A DNA stretch of 46,092 bases from Amycolatopsis circi (lineage in GTDB: Bacteria > Actinomycetota > Actinomycetes > Mycobacteriales > Pseudonocardiaceae), in contig NZ_PQIA01000074.1 of NCBI RefSeq assembly GCF_003385235.1, positions 1-46,092 on the forward strand, written 5' to 3'. Shown here piece by piece: positions 33,845 to 41,574 of this stretch; position 1 is the first letter of the stretch; every line of letters begins with the position of its first letter. Under the pieces are notes generated by a model. It saw only the letters and a list, made by a program, of their open reading frames with translations. It made no database searches and was not told the DNA's origin. The position numbers and the translations under genes are program-made.

Positions 33845-34275
33845 TGTCCGGCGACCCGCACGAGCGTTCCTTGGCGAGCCGCTTGCGTCTCGCGGTGGTG
33901 CGGCTCAACCGCAGGCTCCGGGCACAGCGGGTGGCTGACGACGTGTCGCTCACGCAGATCGCGGCGTTGTCCACCCTGCACAAGTGCGGCCCGCTGACCC
34001 CAGGTCAGCTCGCCGCGAAGGAAGGCGTCCAGCCGCCCTCGATGACGAGGGTCATCGCCGCGCTCGAGGAGATGGGATTCGTCGAGCGCAGGCCGCACCC
34101 GACCGACGGCCGCCAGGCCATCGTCGAGCTGTCCGACGACGGGCTCGCGTTCGTGCGCAAGGCCATCTCGGTGCGAGAGGCGTGGCTGGACCGGCAATTG
34201 GCCGAACTCGGCGAGGAAGAGCTGGAAGTGCTCTCCCGGGCCGCGGAGATCATCGACAGGATGGCGGGGAACTAG
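33844..34275 (+). CDS. MarR-family regulator (Rv0880-like)
   Basis: A 143-aa regulator. Its winged helix is LTPGQLAAKEGVQPPSMTRV, then ALEEMGFVERRPHPTDGRQ, the typical MarR wing. Order and type match Rv0880. It is 5 bp ahead of the MFS exporter gene, which it probably controls. ATG 33844 is chosen over 33826 because of the family N-terminus and the leaderless promoter. Confidence 0.92.
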   Translation: MSGDPHERSLASRLRLAVVRLNRRLRAQRVADDVSLTQIAALSTLHKCGPLTPGQLAAKEGVQPPSMTRVIAALEEMGFVERRPHPTDGRQAIVELSDDGLAFVRKAISVREAWLDRQLAELGEEELEVLSRAAEIIDRMAGN

Positions 34276-34280
34276 CACAG

Positions 34281-35711
34281 GTGACGACCACGGGTAGCGA
34301 AACAGGATGTCCGGCCCAATCCACTGCTACCCGGGACACGGCACCGCCGCCGTCCGGTTCCGCTCCGCCCGGCCCCCGTTCCGCCCCGGCCGGGAAATCG
34401 TCTTCCGCCGCTGAGACCACCGCGGAATCGCCAGAAACCAAGACCCGCCGCACGATGTTTTCGTCGCTGCGCGTGCGGAACTACCGGCTGTTCTTCAGCG
34501 GCCAGGTCATCTCGAACATCGGCACCTGGATGCAGCGCATCGCCCAGGACTGGCTGGTGTTCACGCTGTCCGGGAACAACCCGGTCGCGCTCGGCGTCGC
34601 GGTCGCGCTGCAGTTCATTCCGACGCTGCTGCTGTCGCTGTGGGCGGGCGTGCTCGCCGACCGCGTCGACAAGCGCAAGCTGCTGATGATCATCCAGTCG
34701 GTGAACTGCCTCCAGGCCGTGCTGCTCGGCGTGCTCGACCTGACCGGCGTCGCCCAGCTGTGGCACGTCTACCTGCTGTGCGTGATGCTCGGGACGACCT
34801 CGGCGATCGAGGTGCCGACCCGGCAGTCGTTCGTCGCCGAGATGGTCGGCCGCGACCAGGTGGCCAACGCGGTCGCGCTGAACTCGTCGATCTTCAACAT
34901 GGCCCGCATCGTCGGACCGGCCATCGCCGGGTTCGCGATCACCTGGGTCGGCACCGGCTGGCTGTTCATCGCGAACGCGGCGAGCACGCTCGCGGTGATC
35001 ACCGGGGTCGCGCTGATGAACCCGGCGAAACTGTTCCGCGGCCCGGCGATCCCGCGCGCCAAGGGCCAGCTGATGGAGGGCCTGCGCTACGTGCGCGGAC
35101 GGCCGGACCTGGTGACCGTCATGGTGCTGATGTTCTTCGTCAGCACGTTCGGCATCACCTACTTCACGTCGCTGCCGATCGTCGCCGCGAACGTCTTCCA
35201 CACCCAAGCCGACGGGTACGGCCTGCTGTCGACGCTCGTCGCGGTCGGCACCTTCACCGGCGCGCTGGCGTCCGCTCGGCGTGGAGTGAAGAGCCAGCCA
35301 CGGGTGCGGTTGATGCTGGTGTCGGCGGCGCTGCTCGGGGCGTTCGAATTCCTCACCGCGTTCATGCCGACCTACCTGGCGTTCGGGATCGGGCTGATCC
35401 CGCTCGGCTTCGCCACGATCACCTTCCTGAACACGGCGAACGCGCTGGTGCAGACGTCGGTGTCGCCGGAGATGCGCGGCCGCGTGATGGGCATCTACGT
35501 GCTGGTGCTGATCGGCGGCAACCCGATCGGCGGGCCGATGACCGGCTGGATGGCCGACGCGTTCGGCGGCCGGTCGCCGTTCTACATCGGCGGCGCGATC
35601 TCGGTGGTCGCGGCGGTGGTGTGCGCGGTGGTGCTGATCCGGCGGGGCGGCGTCCGGATGCCTCGACGGCTGGGCAACGGCCTGCGGATCCTGTCCCGGG
35701 AACGGGTCTGA
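34281..35711 (+). CDS. MFS exporter (EntS/MFS_3 type)
   Basis: A 476-aa transporter. The first 55 residues are Ser/Pro/Ala-rich and cytoplasmic. The membrane domain begins FSSLRVRNYRLFFSGQVISN and IGTWMQRIAQDWLVFTLSG, the hallmark of this group. LSLWAGVLADRVDKRKLL is the MFS loop 2-3 motif, and SVSPEMRGRVMGIYVLV a second one. GTG 34281 lies 5 bp after the MarR stop. The substrate is unknown; drugs and siderophores are known for relatives. Confidence 0.92.
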   Translation: MTTTGSETGCPAQSTATRDTAPPPSGSAPPGPRSAPAGKSSSAAETTAESPETKTRRTMFSSLRVRNYRLFFSGQVISNIGTWMQRIAQDWLVFTLSGNNPVALGVAVALQFIPTLLLSLWAGVLADRVDKRKLLMIIQSVNCLQAVLLGVLDLTGVAQLWHVYLLCVMLGTTSAIEVPTRQSFVAEMVGRDQVANAVALNSSIFNMARIVGPAIAGFAITWVGTGWLFIANAASTLAVITGVALMNPAKLFRGPAIPRAKGQLMEGLRYVRGRPDLVTVMVLMFFVSTFGITYFTSLPIVAANVFHTQADGYGLLSTLVAVGTFTGALASARRGVKSQPRVRLMLVSAALLGAFEFLTAFMPTYLAFGIGLIPLGFATITFLNTANALVQTSVSPEMRGRVMGIYVLVLIGGNPIGGPMTGWMADAFGGRSPFYIGGAISVVAAVVCAVVLIRRGGVRMPRRLGNGLRILSRERV

Positions 35712-35734
35712 CCTGCGGTAATGGCTGTCGGGCG

Positions 35735-35789
35735 CGGCGGAGACCGCCGAAAGTTGTCACTCTGGCGGGTGAGACTGAGGTCTCCGCCG
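35735..35789 (+). terminator. Possible terminator after the MFS exporter gene
   Basis: CGGCGGAGACC and GGTCTCCGCCG form an 11-bp stem with a 33-nt loop, starting 23 nt after the stop. The long loop makes it less certain as a terminator. Confidence 0.4.
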
Positions 35790-35810
35790 GGACGACCTTG
35801 CTTCCGCTGA

Positions 35811-35829
35811 TGAGGTTAGGCTAACCTCA
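35811..35829. promoter_or_regulatory. Perfect iron box (IdeR/DtxR/DmdR type)
   Basis: TGAGGTTAGGCTAACCTCA is a perfect 19-bp palindrome. It matches the IdeR/DtxR consensus TTAGGTTAGGCTAACCTAA at 17 of 19 positions. It overlaps a plus-strand promoter (-35 TTGCTT at 35798-35803, 18-bp spacer, -10 TAACCT at 35822-35827). No protein gene lies downstream on either strand before a terminator. Confidence 0.9.
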
Positions 35830-35833
35830 TGCA

Positions 35834-35918
35834 TGTCCGCTTCGTGGTGGGAGCGGCAGTCAGTTCGGGAACGGACAGAGCCCCGCAACCTGGGAACCCC
35901 AGGAGGCGGGGCTCTGTT
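35834..35918 (+). ncRNA. Candidate iron-regulated small RNA
   Basis: From the promoter overlapping the iron box, a transcript would start near 35834 and end at the hairpin at 35875-35917, giving about 85 nt. The only ORFs inside are 31 and 35 codons long and run through the terminator hairpin without a ribosome site, so I favour RNA over peptide. Iron-repressed sRNAs that spare iron are known (RyhB in E. coli, MrsI in mycobacteria); homology to either is not claimed. The NAT, SOD and heme oxygenase genes lie just downstream on the other strand. Confidence 0.45.
35875..35917 (+). terminator. Strong hairpin downstream of the iron box
   Basis: ACAGAGCCCCGC and GCGGGGCTCTGT form a perfect 12-bp stem. 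Its 19-nt loop contains a further CCTGG/CCAGG pairing. A short T-containing stretch follows. Confidence 0.75.
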
Positions 35919-35922
35919 CATG

Positions 35923-35966
35923 GTGTGAGTGGCTAGACCGGTTCTAACCGGCTTGAACACTCACGA
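35923..35966. repeat. Family B palindrome, copy B5
   Basis: The outer arms GTGAGTG and CACTCAC surround a CCGGTTCTAACCGG core. The NAT stop codon (35961-35963) lies inside the right arm. It probably terminates the minus-strand NAT gene. Confidence 0.85.
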
Positions 35967-36776
35967 CGTCGCCAACGCATCGCCGGAGGCCCCCAGCGGA
36001 TGCTCACCCGGCCGCACTGGCAACCGGCGCAGCCGCAGGCCGAAGTACACGTGATACGCCAACCGCACGGCCTCGTCGTTCGGCAGCAGCACCTCGTGCC
36101 GCACGCCGTCCACCGTCTCGATCAGCCGGTCTCCGGACAGTGTCACCCGGCCTTGGGCGGTCGGGCGGGAGCAGGTCAGGGTCTGCGTGAAGTGCGATTG
36201 CGGGGACGTCGACTGCCACCACGCCATCGGCGCGAAGTCCGAGAGCTGCCGTGGGCGGCGCTCCAGGCGGTACTCGGGCTTGCCGTCGCGCAGGACGTCC
36301 ACGTCGCCGTACGGAGCGTCCAGAAGGAGGTATTCGCCCTCCGGGTCGCTCTGCGGCTCGACTGCGGACAGCGCCAGCGGTTGCCTGCTGAACTTGCCGA
36401 AGCCGACGTCGACGAGGTACTGCTCGTCGTCGAGTTGGACGAGGATCGCGGCGTGGTCGAGCGGCGGGCCGGGCACTCCGGCGTCGTTGAAGACGCGAGC
36501 CGCGTGCAGCGTCGCGGCGAAGCCCAGCTCTCGCAGCAGGGCGACGAAAAGACCGTTCAGCTCGTAGCAGAATCCGCCTCGACGGCGGCGCACGAGCTTG
36601 TCGAAGAGTGCTTCTTCGGTGAGTTCGACGGGTTCCCCGAGGTGCACGCTCAGGTTCTCGAACGGGACGTGCATCAGGTGACGTTCCTGCAGTTGGCGCA
36701 GCGCGGCCAGGTCTGCCGCCGGAGGCACCGGCAGGTCCAGGCGAGCGAGGTAGGCGTCGACGTCCATGGGTTCCAC
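35961..36776 (-). CDS. nat: Arylamine N-acetyltransferase
   Basis: A 271-aa enzyme that transfers acetyl from acetyl-CoA to arylamines or hydrazines. The catalytic triad is visible: Cys in RRRGGFCYELNG (about residue 73), His in PLDHAAILV (about 113) and Asp in YLVDVGFG (about 130). The start of the domain is YLARLDLPVPPAADLAALRQ. GTG 36776 is chosen because GGAGGT lies 6 nt upstream; ATG 36767 is 15 nt away. A far longer frame upstream overlaps the SOD gene and is spurious. Length is normal for the family. Confidence 0.93.
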   Translation of the reverse strand: MEPMDVDAYLARLDLPVPPAADLAALRQLQERHLMHVPFENLSVHLGEPVELTEEALFDKLVRRRRGGFCYELNGLFVALLRELGFAATLHAARVFNDAGVPGPPLDHAAILVQLDDEQYLVDVGFGKFSRQPLALSAVEPQSDPEGEYLLLDAPYGDVDVLRDGKPEYRLERRPRQLSDFAPMAWWQSTSPQSHFTQTLTCSRPTAQGRVTLSGDRLIETVDGVRHEVLLPNDEAVRLAYHVYFGLRLRRLPVRPGEHPLGASGDALATS

Positions 36777-36817
36777 TCTCACACCTCCAGTGCACTCCAG
36801 GTCAAGCGAAATAACCG

Positions 36818-36846
36818 GGGGCCCGGCCGTCTCCCGGCCGGGCCCC
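36818..36846 (-). terminator. Terminator of the superoxide dismutase gene
   Basis: GGGGCCCGGCC and GGCCGGGCCCC form a perfect 11-bp stem with a 7-nt loop. It lies 17 nt beyond the SOD stop on the minus strand. Confidence 0.75.
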
Positions 36847-36862
36847 AGGGGCGCCGCGTGCC

Positions 36863-37486
36863 TCAGCTGAGCAGCAGGCCGTTGCCGCCGGCGACGGCGT
36901 TGTCGAAGCGCTTGGAGATCTCGGCCCAGTTGAAGATGTTCCACAGGGCGTTGACGTAGTCCGGCTTCACGTTCTTGTAGTCCAGGTAGAACGCGTGCTC
37001 CCACACGTCGACCAGCAGGATCGGCACGGTCGGCAGGATCAGGTTGTTGTGGTGATCGCGCAGCTGCTGGGTGATCAGCGTCTTGCCGATCGGGTCCCAC
37101 GAGAGCGCGCCCCACCCGTTGCCCTGGATCGTCGTCGACACCGCGGTGAACTGCGCCTTGAACTTGTCGAAGGAGCCGAACGCCTCGTCGATCGCCGCGG
37201 CCAGCTCGCCGGTCGGCTTGTCCCCGCCTTCCGGCGAGAGGATCTTCCACCACACGACGTGGTTGGCGTGCCCGGCCAGGTTGAACGCCAGCGTCGTCTC
37301 CAAGCCCACGATCGACCCGAAGTCGTTCGCTTCGCGGGCGGCGGCGAGCTTGTCCAGCGTGTCGTTCGCGCCCTTGACGTAGGTCGCGTGGTGCTTGCTG
37401 TGGTGCAGCTCGTTGATCTCGCCCGAAATGTACGGAGCGAGGGCACCGTAGTCGTAATCGAGTTCGGGCAGCTCGTACCGGGCCAT
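36863..37486 (-). CDS. Superoxide dismutase, Fe/Mn family
   Basis: A 207-aa enzyme that dismutates superoxide. Metal ligands: His in ELHHSKHHATYV (about 28), His in NLAGHANHVVWW (about 77), and Asp and His in VDVWEHAFYLDY (about 165-169). The start is ARYELPELDYDYGALAPYIS. No signal peptide. ATG 37486 follows GGAGGG. Whether iron or manganese is used cannot be settled by eye; the nearby iron boxes make it relevant. A terminator follows at 36818. Confidence 0.94.
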   Translation of the reverse strand: MARYELPELDYDYGALAPYISGEINELHHSKHHATYVKGANDTLDKLAAAREANDFGSIVGLETTLAFNLAGHANHVVWWKILSPEGGDKPTGELAAAIDEAFGSFDKFKAQFTAVSTTIQGNGWGALSWDPIGKTLITQQLRDHHNNLILPTVPILLVDVWEHAFYLDYKNVKPDYVNALWNIFNWAEISKRFDNAVAGGNGLLLS

Positions 37487-37599
37487 GGGCCCTCCTTTGA
37501 TCGACGCGCGGTTTTTCTAGGCGGCTTCCCGTGCGGGAGCCTTCTGAAACCGAGCCTCGTACTTCAAGCTAGGTGGAGGTCAACTCGCTGTGACCCGGG

Positions 37600-38274
37600 T
37601 CATGCCGCCGGGTCGCGGTACCGCGCGAGGTCGCCGGCCAGTTCGTCGAACACCGCCACGTTGTGCTCGAACGCGACCACGGATTCGTCGATCACCCGGG
37701 CGCGGTCGTCCTCGCTCCACGGCGCCTCGTCGAGCTTCGCGCGGTAGCGGTCGCGGAACGCGGGGGCGCTGCCGATCTCGTCGAAGCGGTAGAAGAGGGT
37801 GCCCGCCTCGGCGAGGTCGAACTTCTTCTCCAGCAGCCGCCGGATGATCTGGCCGCCGGCGATGTCGCCGAGGTAGCGCGTGTAGTGGTGCGCCACGAAT
37901 CCGCCGGACCAGCGCGACGCCTCGGCGATCCGCGCGGTGTAGGCCTCGGTGGCGGCGAGCGGCGCGATCTCGGTGCGCCAGCCGGGCCCGACCAGGCGGG
38001 CGAGGTCGCGTTCCAGCGCGGGCAGCCGGCGAAGCTCCTCGAACACGAACTGGCCGCCGACCGGATCGTCGGCCATCGCGTCGCCGGCGCGCTCGATCGC
38101 CTGGTAGATGAAGTAGTACTGGGTGGCCAGCGCGGCGTAGCCCGCCAGCGTCAGCTCGCCGCCGAGCAGCGCGTTCATGTACGTGGAGTGGTTGGCCTTG
38201 TCGTGGACTGTCCTCGTGGACGCGCGCAGCTGTCCGGAGAACGGGCTGGCTTCGAGGTCCGCGGTCACCGTCAT
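37600..38274 (-). CDS. Heme oxygenase (biliverdin-producing, HmuO-like)
   Basis: A 224-aa enzyme that opens heme to biliverdin, CO and iron. The proximal His lies in TRTVHDKANHSTYM near residue 22. The distal helix motif is RYLGDIAGGQIIRRLL near 140. Start ATG 38274 follows GGGAGG by 6 nt. The gene is downstream of a TetR gene on the same strand; the 78-bp gap holds an operator-like repeat and a weak iron box. Control by both iron status and a TetR ligand is likely (inference). No heme transport genes are in the window. Confidence 0.93.
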   Translation of the reverse strand: MTVTADLEASPFSGQLRASTRTVHDKANHSTYMNALLGGELTLAGYAALATQYYFIYQAIERAGDAMADDPVGGQFVFEELRRLPALERDLARLVGPGWRTEIAPLAATEAYTARIAEASRWSGGFVAHHYTRYLGDIAGGQIIRRLLEKKFDLAEAGTLFYRFDEIGSAPAFRDRYRAKLDEAPWSEDDRARVIDESVVAFEHNVAVFDELAGDLARYRDPAA

Positions 38275-38291
38275 CAAAGGCCTCCCGACGT

Positions 38292-38314
38292 CTTTCTGAC
38301 AAGCTGTCAGAAAG
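38292..38314. promoter_or_regulatory. TetR-type operator upstream of heme oxygenase
   Basis: CTTTCTGACA and TGTCAGAAAG form a perfect 10-bp inverted repeat with a 3-bp spacer. It lies 17 bp upstream of the heme oxygenase start and just downstream of a possible -10 (TACAGT on the minus strand), a classic repressor position. The TetR encoded next door is the likely binder. Confidence 0.8.
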
Positions 38315-38331
38315 AACTGTAGGGCACGACC

Positions 38332-38350
38332 ACGACTTAGGCTACCCTAA
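38332..38350. promoter_or_regulatory. Weak iron box upstream of heme oxygenase
   Basis: ACGACTTAGGCTACCCTAA matches the IdeR/DtxR consensus at about 13 of 19 positions, with the core TTAGGCTA-CCTAA conserved. DtxR control of heme oxygenase (hmuO) is known in Corynebacterium. It starts 2 bp beyond the TetR stop. Confidence 0.5.
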
Positions 38351-38352
38351 AA

Positions 38353-38964
38353 TCAGCCGTTTTCACTCGAACCGACCGCCCGCCGGACGAACCGCACGGC
38401 GGCTTCAATGGCGTCTTCCAGCTGGTCAGCGGGTACATCGATCACTTGCCGGCTGCCGAGCGCGGCGGTGATCATCGGGACCACCACTTCGAGGTCTTGC
38501 GCGGGCCAGCTGCCCGCGTCGACTCCGGCGAGCAGCACCGAGCGCAGCTGTTCGATGATCGGGTCGGCGTGCGCGCTGATCCGCTGATACGCCGCGGGCG
38601 CGAGCGCGGACTCCAGCGCGGTGCCCGGCGGAAGGTGGTGTTCGGCCAGCACGCGCAGCTGCAGCCGGACGAACGTGGCGAGCTGGGCGACCGGGTCCGG
38701 TTCGGCGTCCACCGCCGCGCGCAGCCGCTCGACGTACCGCGCGGCCTCGTCCTCCACGAACGCGACGAGCAGGCTTTCCTTGTCCGGGAAATGGTTGTAC
38801 ATCGCGGTGCGGCCGAGCCCGGCCTCCGCGGCGACGCCGGCGAGCGTGATCGCGTCGAATCCGCGCTCGTACAGCTGCGCACGGACGACGTCGAACACCC
38901 GTGACCGCACTTCGCGGCGGTGCGCTTCGAGCGAACCGCCCAGCACCTTCGGCACGCGCGCCAC
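38353..38964 (-). CDS. TetR-family regulator
   Basis: A 203-aa regulator. The N-terminal helix-turn-helix is ITLAGVAAEAGLGRTAMYNHF (about residues 39-59), followed by PDKESLLVAFVEDEA. Start GTG 38964 has GGAAGGG upstream. It precedes heme oxygenase on the same strand, with the inverted repeat at 38292-38314 between them. It is therefore probably a repressor of heme oxygenase, possibly sensing a heme-related ligand (inference). Confidence 0.92.
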   Translation of the reverse strand: MARVPKVLGGSLEAHRREVRSRVFDVVRAQLYERGFDAITLAGVAAEAGLGRTAMYNHFPDKESLLVAFVEDEAARYVERLRAAVDAEPDPVAQLATFVRLQLRVLAEHHLPPGTALESALAPAAYQRISAHADPIIEQLRSVLLAGVDAGSWPAQDLEVVVPMITAALGSRQVIDVPADQLEDAIEAAVRFVRRAVGSSENG

Positions 38965-39006
38965 CCCTTCCCGTGCGAAACACTCTAGGGGACCGCGCGA
39001 AACGGC

Positions 39007-40503
39007 TCAGGCGTCGAGCGTCCAGGTGTGCACCGGCTCGCCGGCTGCGGAGAGTTCCAGGTATCGCCGCAGCATCCAGCTGAGCGCGGTTTCGCGGTCG
39101 GCTCCGCGTTCGTGCGCGCGCAGCACGTAGTCCCGCTGCCAGGTCGCGCCGCTGCGGCGGGCGAGGCATCGGCGTTCGATGATGCCGAGGTAGCGCACCC
39201 GGGCCTCGTCGGAGACATCCGAGCGGCGCAGGCCTTCGTGCGCCAGCGGCAGCAGTACGCGCAACGCCAATTCGTCCGGCGGGATCCAGCCGATGCCGGG
39301 CCAGTACAGCTGCGCGTCGAAGCCCTTGCGCGCGCCCTCGTACAGGTTTTCTTCCGCTGCCTGGAACGACATCTGCGACCAGACCGGCCGGTCTTGCTCG
39401 GGCAGCGCGCGTTGCGCGCCGTAGAAAAACGCCGCGTTGGCCACCATGTCGGCGACCGTCGGGCCGGCGGGCAGCACGCGGTTTTCGATGCGCAGGTGCG
39501 GCAGGCCGTCGACGACGTCGTACACCGGCCGGTTCCATCGCCAAATGGTTCCGTTGTGCAGCCGCAGTTCGGAAAGCTTTGGCGCCTGCCCGGATTCCAG
39601 CGCTTCGATCGGGTCCTCGAGATCAGTCTCCGGCAGTAGACCCGGGAAATAGCGGACGTTTTCCTCGAACAGGTCGAAGATCGACGTGATCCACCGTTCG
39701 CCGAACCACACGCGCGGCCGGACGCCCTGGTTTTTCAGCTCTTCCGGCCGCGTGTCGGTGGCCTGCTGGAACAACGGGATCCGGGTTTCGTGCCACAACG
39801 CCTTGCCCAGCAGGAAAGGCGAGTTCGCGGCGAGCGCGGTCTGCACGCCGGCCAGGCATTGCGCGGCGTTCCAGTGCGCCGCGAATTCCTCCGGGGCTAC
39901 CTGCAGGTGCAATTGGACTGAAGTACAAGCAGCCTCTGGGAGAATGGACTCCGCGTAGTGGCGCAGTCGTTCCGGCTGCGTGCCGGGCAGTGCCGGTCCG
40001 TCCATCGCGAGCGCGATCCGTTCGCCCCGCGCGGCGAAGATCTCGTCGTTCAGCGACGAATAGCGCGTTTTGTGGGAAAGCCACTTTTGGTCGAAGTGCT
40101 CGGATCCCAGCGTCGGCAGAATGCCGATCATGGCCACCGTCGAGCCGGTGTGCGCCGCGCTTTCCCCGGCTTTCGCGAGGTAGGAGTGCAGGTCTTCTTC
40201 CAGCCGCAGCGCGGAATCCCCGGCGAGCGGGCGCGGCGGCACGTTGAGTTCCAGGTTGTGCTGGCCGAGTTCGGTGGTGAAAGCGGCGTTGTCGAGCGCC
40301 TCCAGCACGACCGAGTTCGTCATCGACGGACGCAGTTGTCCGTCCACCAGGTTCAGCTCGACTTCGAGGCCGATGTTCTTGCGGGGAAAGGAAAAACTGC
40401 CGTCGGTGAGCATCCTCGCCAGGGTGTCCAGACATCGCTGGACCTTCCGGCGGTACCGTCCGCGATCGAGCCGGCCGGGGTGTGCCGATAGATCCGTACC
40501 CAT
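39007..40503 (-). CDS. Glutamate-cysteine ligase, GCS2 type
   Basis: A 498-aa ligase of the GCS2/YbdK superfamily. Family features are GLEVELNLVDGQLRP (ATP/metal Glu) near residue 45, GQHNLELNVPPRPL near 80, MIGILPTLG near 125, CTSVQLHLQVAPEEF near 195, and LRIENRVLPAGPTVADM near 340. The long form is common in actinomycetes. It should join Glu and Cys (or an amine); gamma-glutamylcysteine is used in ergothioneine synthesis, but no egt genes lie here. ATG 40503. It is divergent from the methyltransferase gene, with 217 bp between. Confidence 0.85.
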   Translation of the reverse strand: MGTDLSAHPGRLDRGRYRRKVQRCLDTLARMLTDGSFSFPRKNIGLEVELNLVDGQLRPSMTNSVVLEALDNAAFTTELGQHNLELNVPPRPLAGDSALRLEEDLHSYLAKAGESAAHTGSTVAMIGILPTLGSEHFDQKWLSHKTRYSSLNDEIFAARGERIALAMDGPALPGTQPERLRHYAESILPEAACTSVQLHLQVAPEEFAAHWNAAQCLAGVQTALAANSPFLLGKALWHETRIPLFQQATDTRPEELKNQGVRPRVWFGERWITSIFDLFEENVRYFPGLLPETDLEDPIEALESGQAPKLSELRLHNGTIWRWNRPVYDVVDGLPHLRIENRVLPAGPTVADMVANAAFFYGAQRALPEQDRPVWSQMSFQAAEENLYEGARKGFDAQLYWPGIGWIPPDELALRVLLPLAHEGLRRSDVSDEARVRYLGIIERRCLARRSGATWQRDYVLRAHERGADRETALSWMLRRYLELSAAGEPVHTWTLDA

Positions 40504-40720
40504 GGTTCGACGCGCTCCTTGGCTGCTGTCCGCAGTGGTCTGGGCGGCTAGTACGCCAGGCAGACCACCGTCGCACAGCGGATGGCGATGGGCTAGCGGC
40601 CAAACTGGTGCTCTCCGTCACCGGGAGTTGACCCTGCGCGAAAATAGGCCATTTGCAGTAAATGGCATCCAGCGTTCGGACCAATCGGCGCGGGTTCGGG
40701 CGGGTGCGAGACTGTCCGAT

Positions 40721-41542
40721 GTGGCTCAACTGATCTTCACCGAGGACCGGGCACATCCGGGTCTCGACGACTTCCGCGACCTGTCCACAGCGGACCGTCG
40801 CCCGGACCGCCCCGGCGGGCGCGGGCTGGTGATCGCCGAGGGAACCGTCGTGGTCGGACGGCTGCTCGCTTCGCGCTATCCGGTGCGAGCGCTGCTCGGC
40901 GTGGAGAGACGGCTGCGGGAACTGGAAAACGAACTCGCAGGCGTCGACGTGCCCGCGTACGTGACGTCGGCGGAGACGATGGCCGACGTCGTCGGTTTCC
41001 ATCTCAATCGCGGCGTGCTCGCGGTCGCGGACCGCCCGGAACCGCCTGCGGTTTCTCAAATCGTGGACAGCGCACAGGTTTTGGCGGTGCTCGAAGGCGT
41101 CGGCGATCACGAAAACCTCGGTGCGCTGTTCCGCAACGCGGCCGCGTTCGGCGTCGGCGGGATATTGCTCGGTCCAGGTTGTTCGGATCCGTTTTACCGG
41201 CGCAGTGTGCGCGTTTCGATGGGACACGTGCTGCGCGTCCCGTTCGCGACGTTCGACAGCTGGCCCGGCGGCCTGGATGTGCTGCGGGCACGGGGTTTCA
41301 CGGTGGCCGCGCTCACGCCGCGCGCGGATTCCGTGCCGCTGCGCGGATTGCGCGAAAAGGTGCCGGGCCCGATCGCGCTGCTGCTCGGTGCGGAAGGCCC
41401 CGGGCTGACCGACGAGGCGATCGAGGCCGCGGACGTCGCGGTCCGCGTGGAGATGGTGTCCGGCGTCGACTCGCTGAATGTCGCCACGGCCGCGGCGATC
41501 GCGTTCCACGAGGTCTCGGCGGGGGTCGCCCCACTAGAGTGA
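40721..41542 (+). CDS. SpoU/TrmH-family RNA 2'-O-methyltransferase (Rv0881-like)
   Basis: A 273-aa RNA ribose methyltransferase. The three SPOUT knot motifs are visible: EGVGDHENLGALFRNAAAFG (about 128), ALLLGAEGPGLTDEA (about 222) and GVDSLNVATAAAIAFHE (about 250). An N-terminal substrate-binding domain of about 110 residues precedes. GTG 40721 is the natural start; the long frame upstream overlaps the ligase gene and is not coding. The RNA target is unknown. Confidence 0.93.
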   Translation: MAQLIFTEDRAHPGLDDFRDLSTADRRPDRPGGRGLVIAEGTVVVGRLLASRYPVRALLGVERRLRELENELAGVDVPAYVTSAETMADVVGFHLNRGVLAVADRPEPPAVSQIVDSAQVLAVLEGVGDHENLGALFRNAAAFGVGGILLGPGCSDPFYRRSVRVSMGHVLRVPFATFDSWPGGLDVLRARGFTVAALTPRADSVPLRGLREKVPGPIALLLGAEGPGLTDEAIEAADVAVRVEMVSGVDSLNVATAAAIAFHEVSAGVAPLE

Positions 41543-41574
41543 CCCCCGGCACGTTTCTTGCGGGGAGGGGCACC

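Noticed and set aside
35828..35934. Short ORFs (35 and 31 codons) after the iron box
   Set aside because: They lack a ribosome site and run through a strong hairpin; an RNA is the simpler reading.
35961..37253. A 430-codon frame joining NAT to an upstream extension
   Set aside because: The extension lies in the wrong frame of the SOD gene; the NAT N-terminus and ribosome site at 36776 define the true start.
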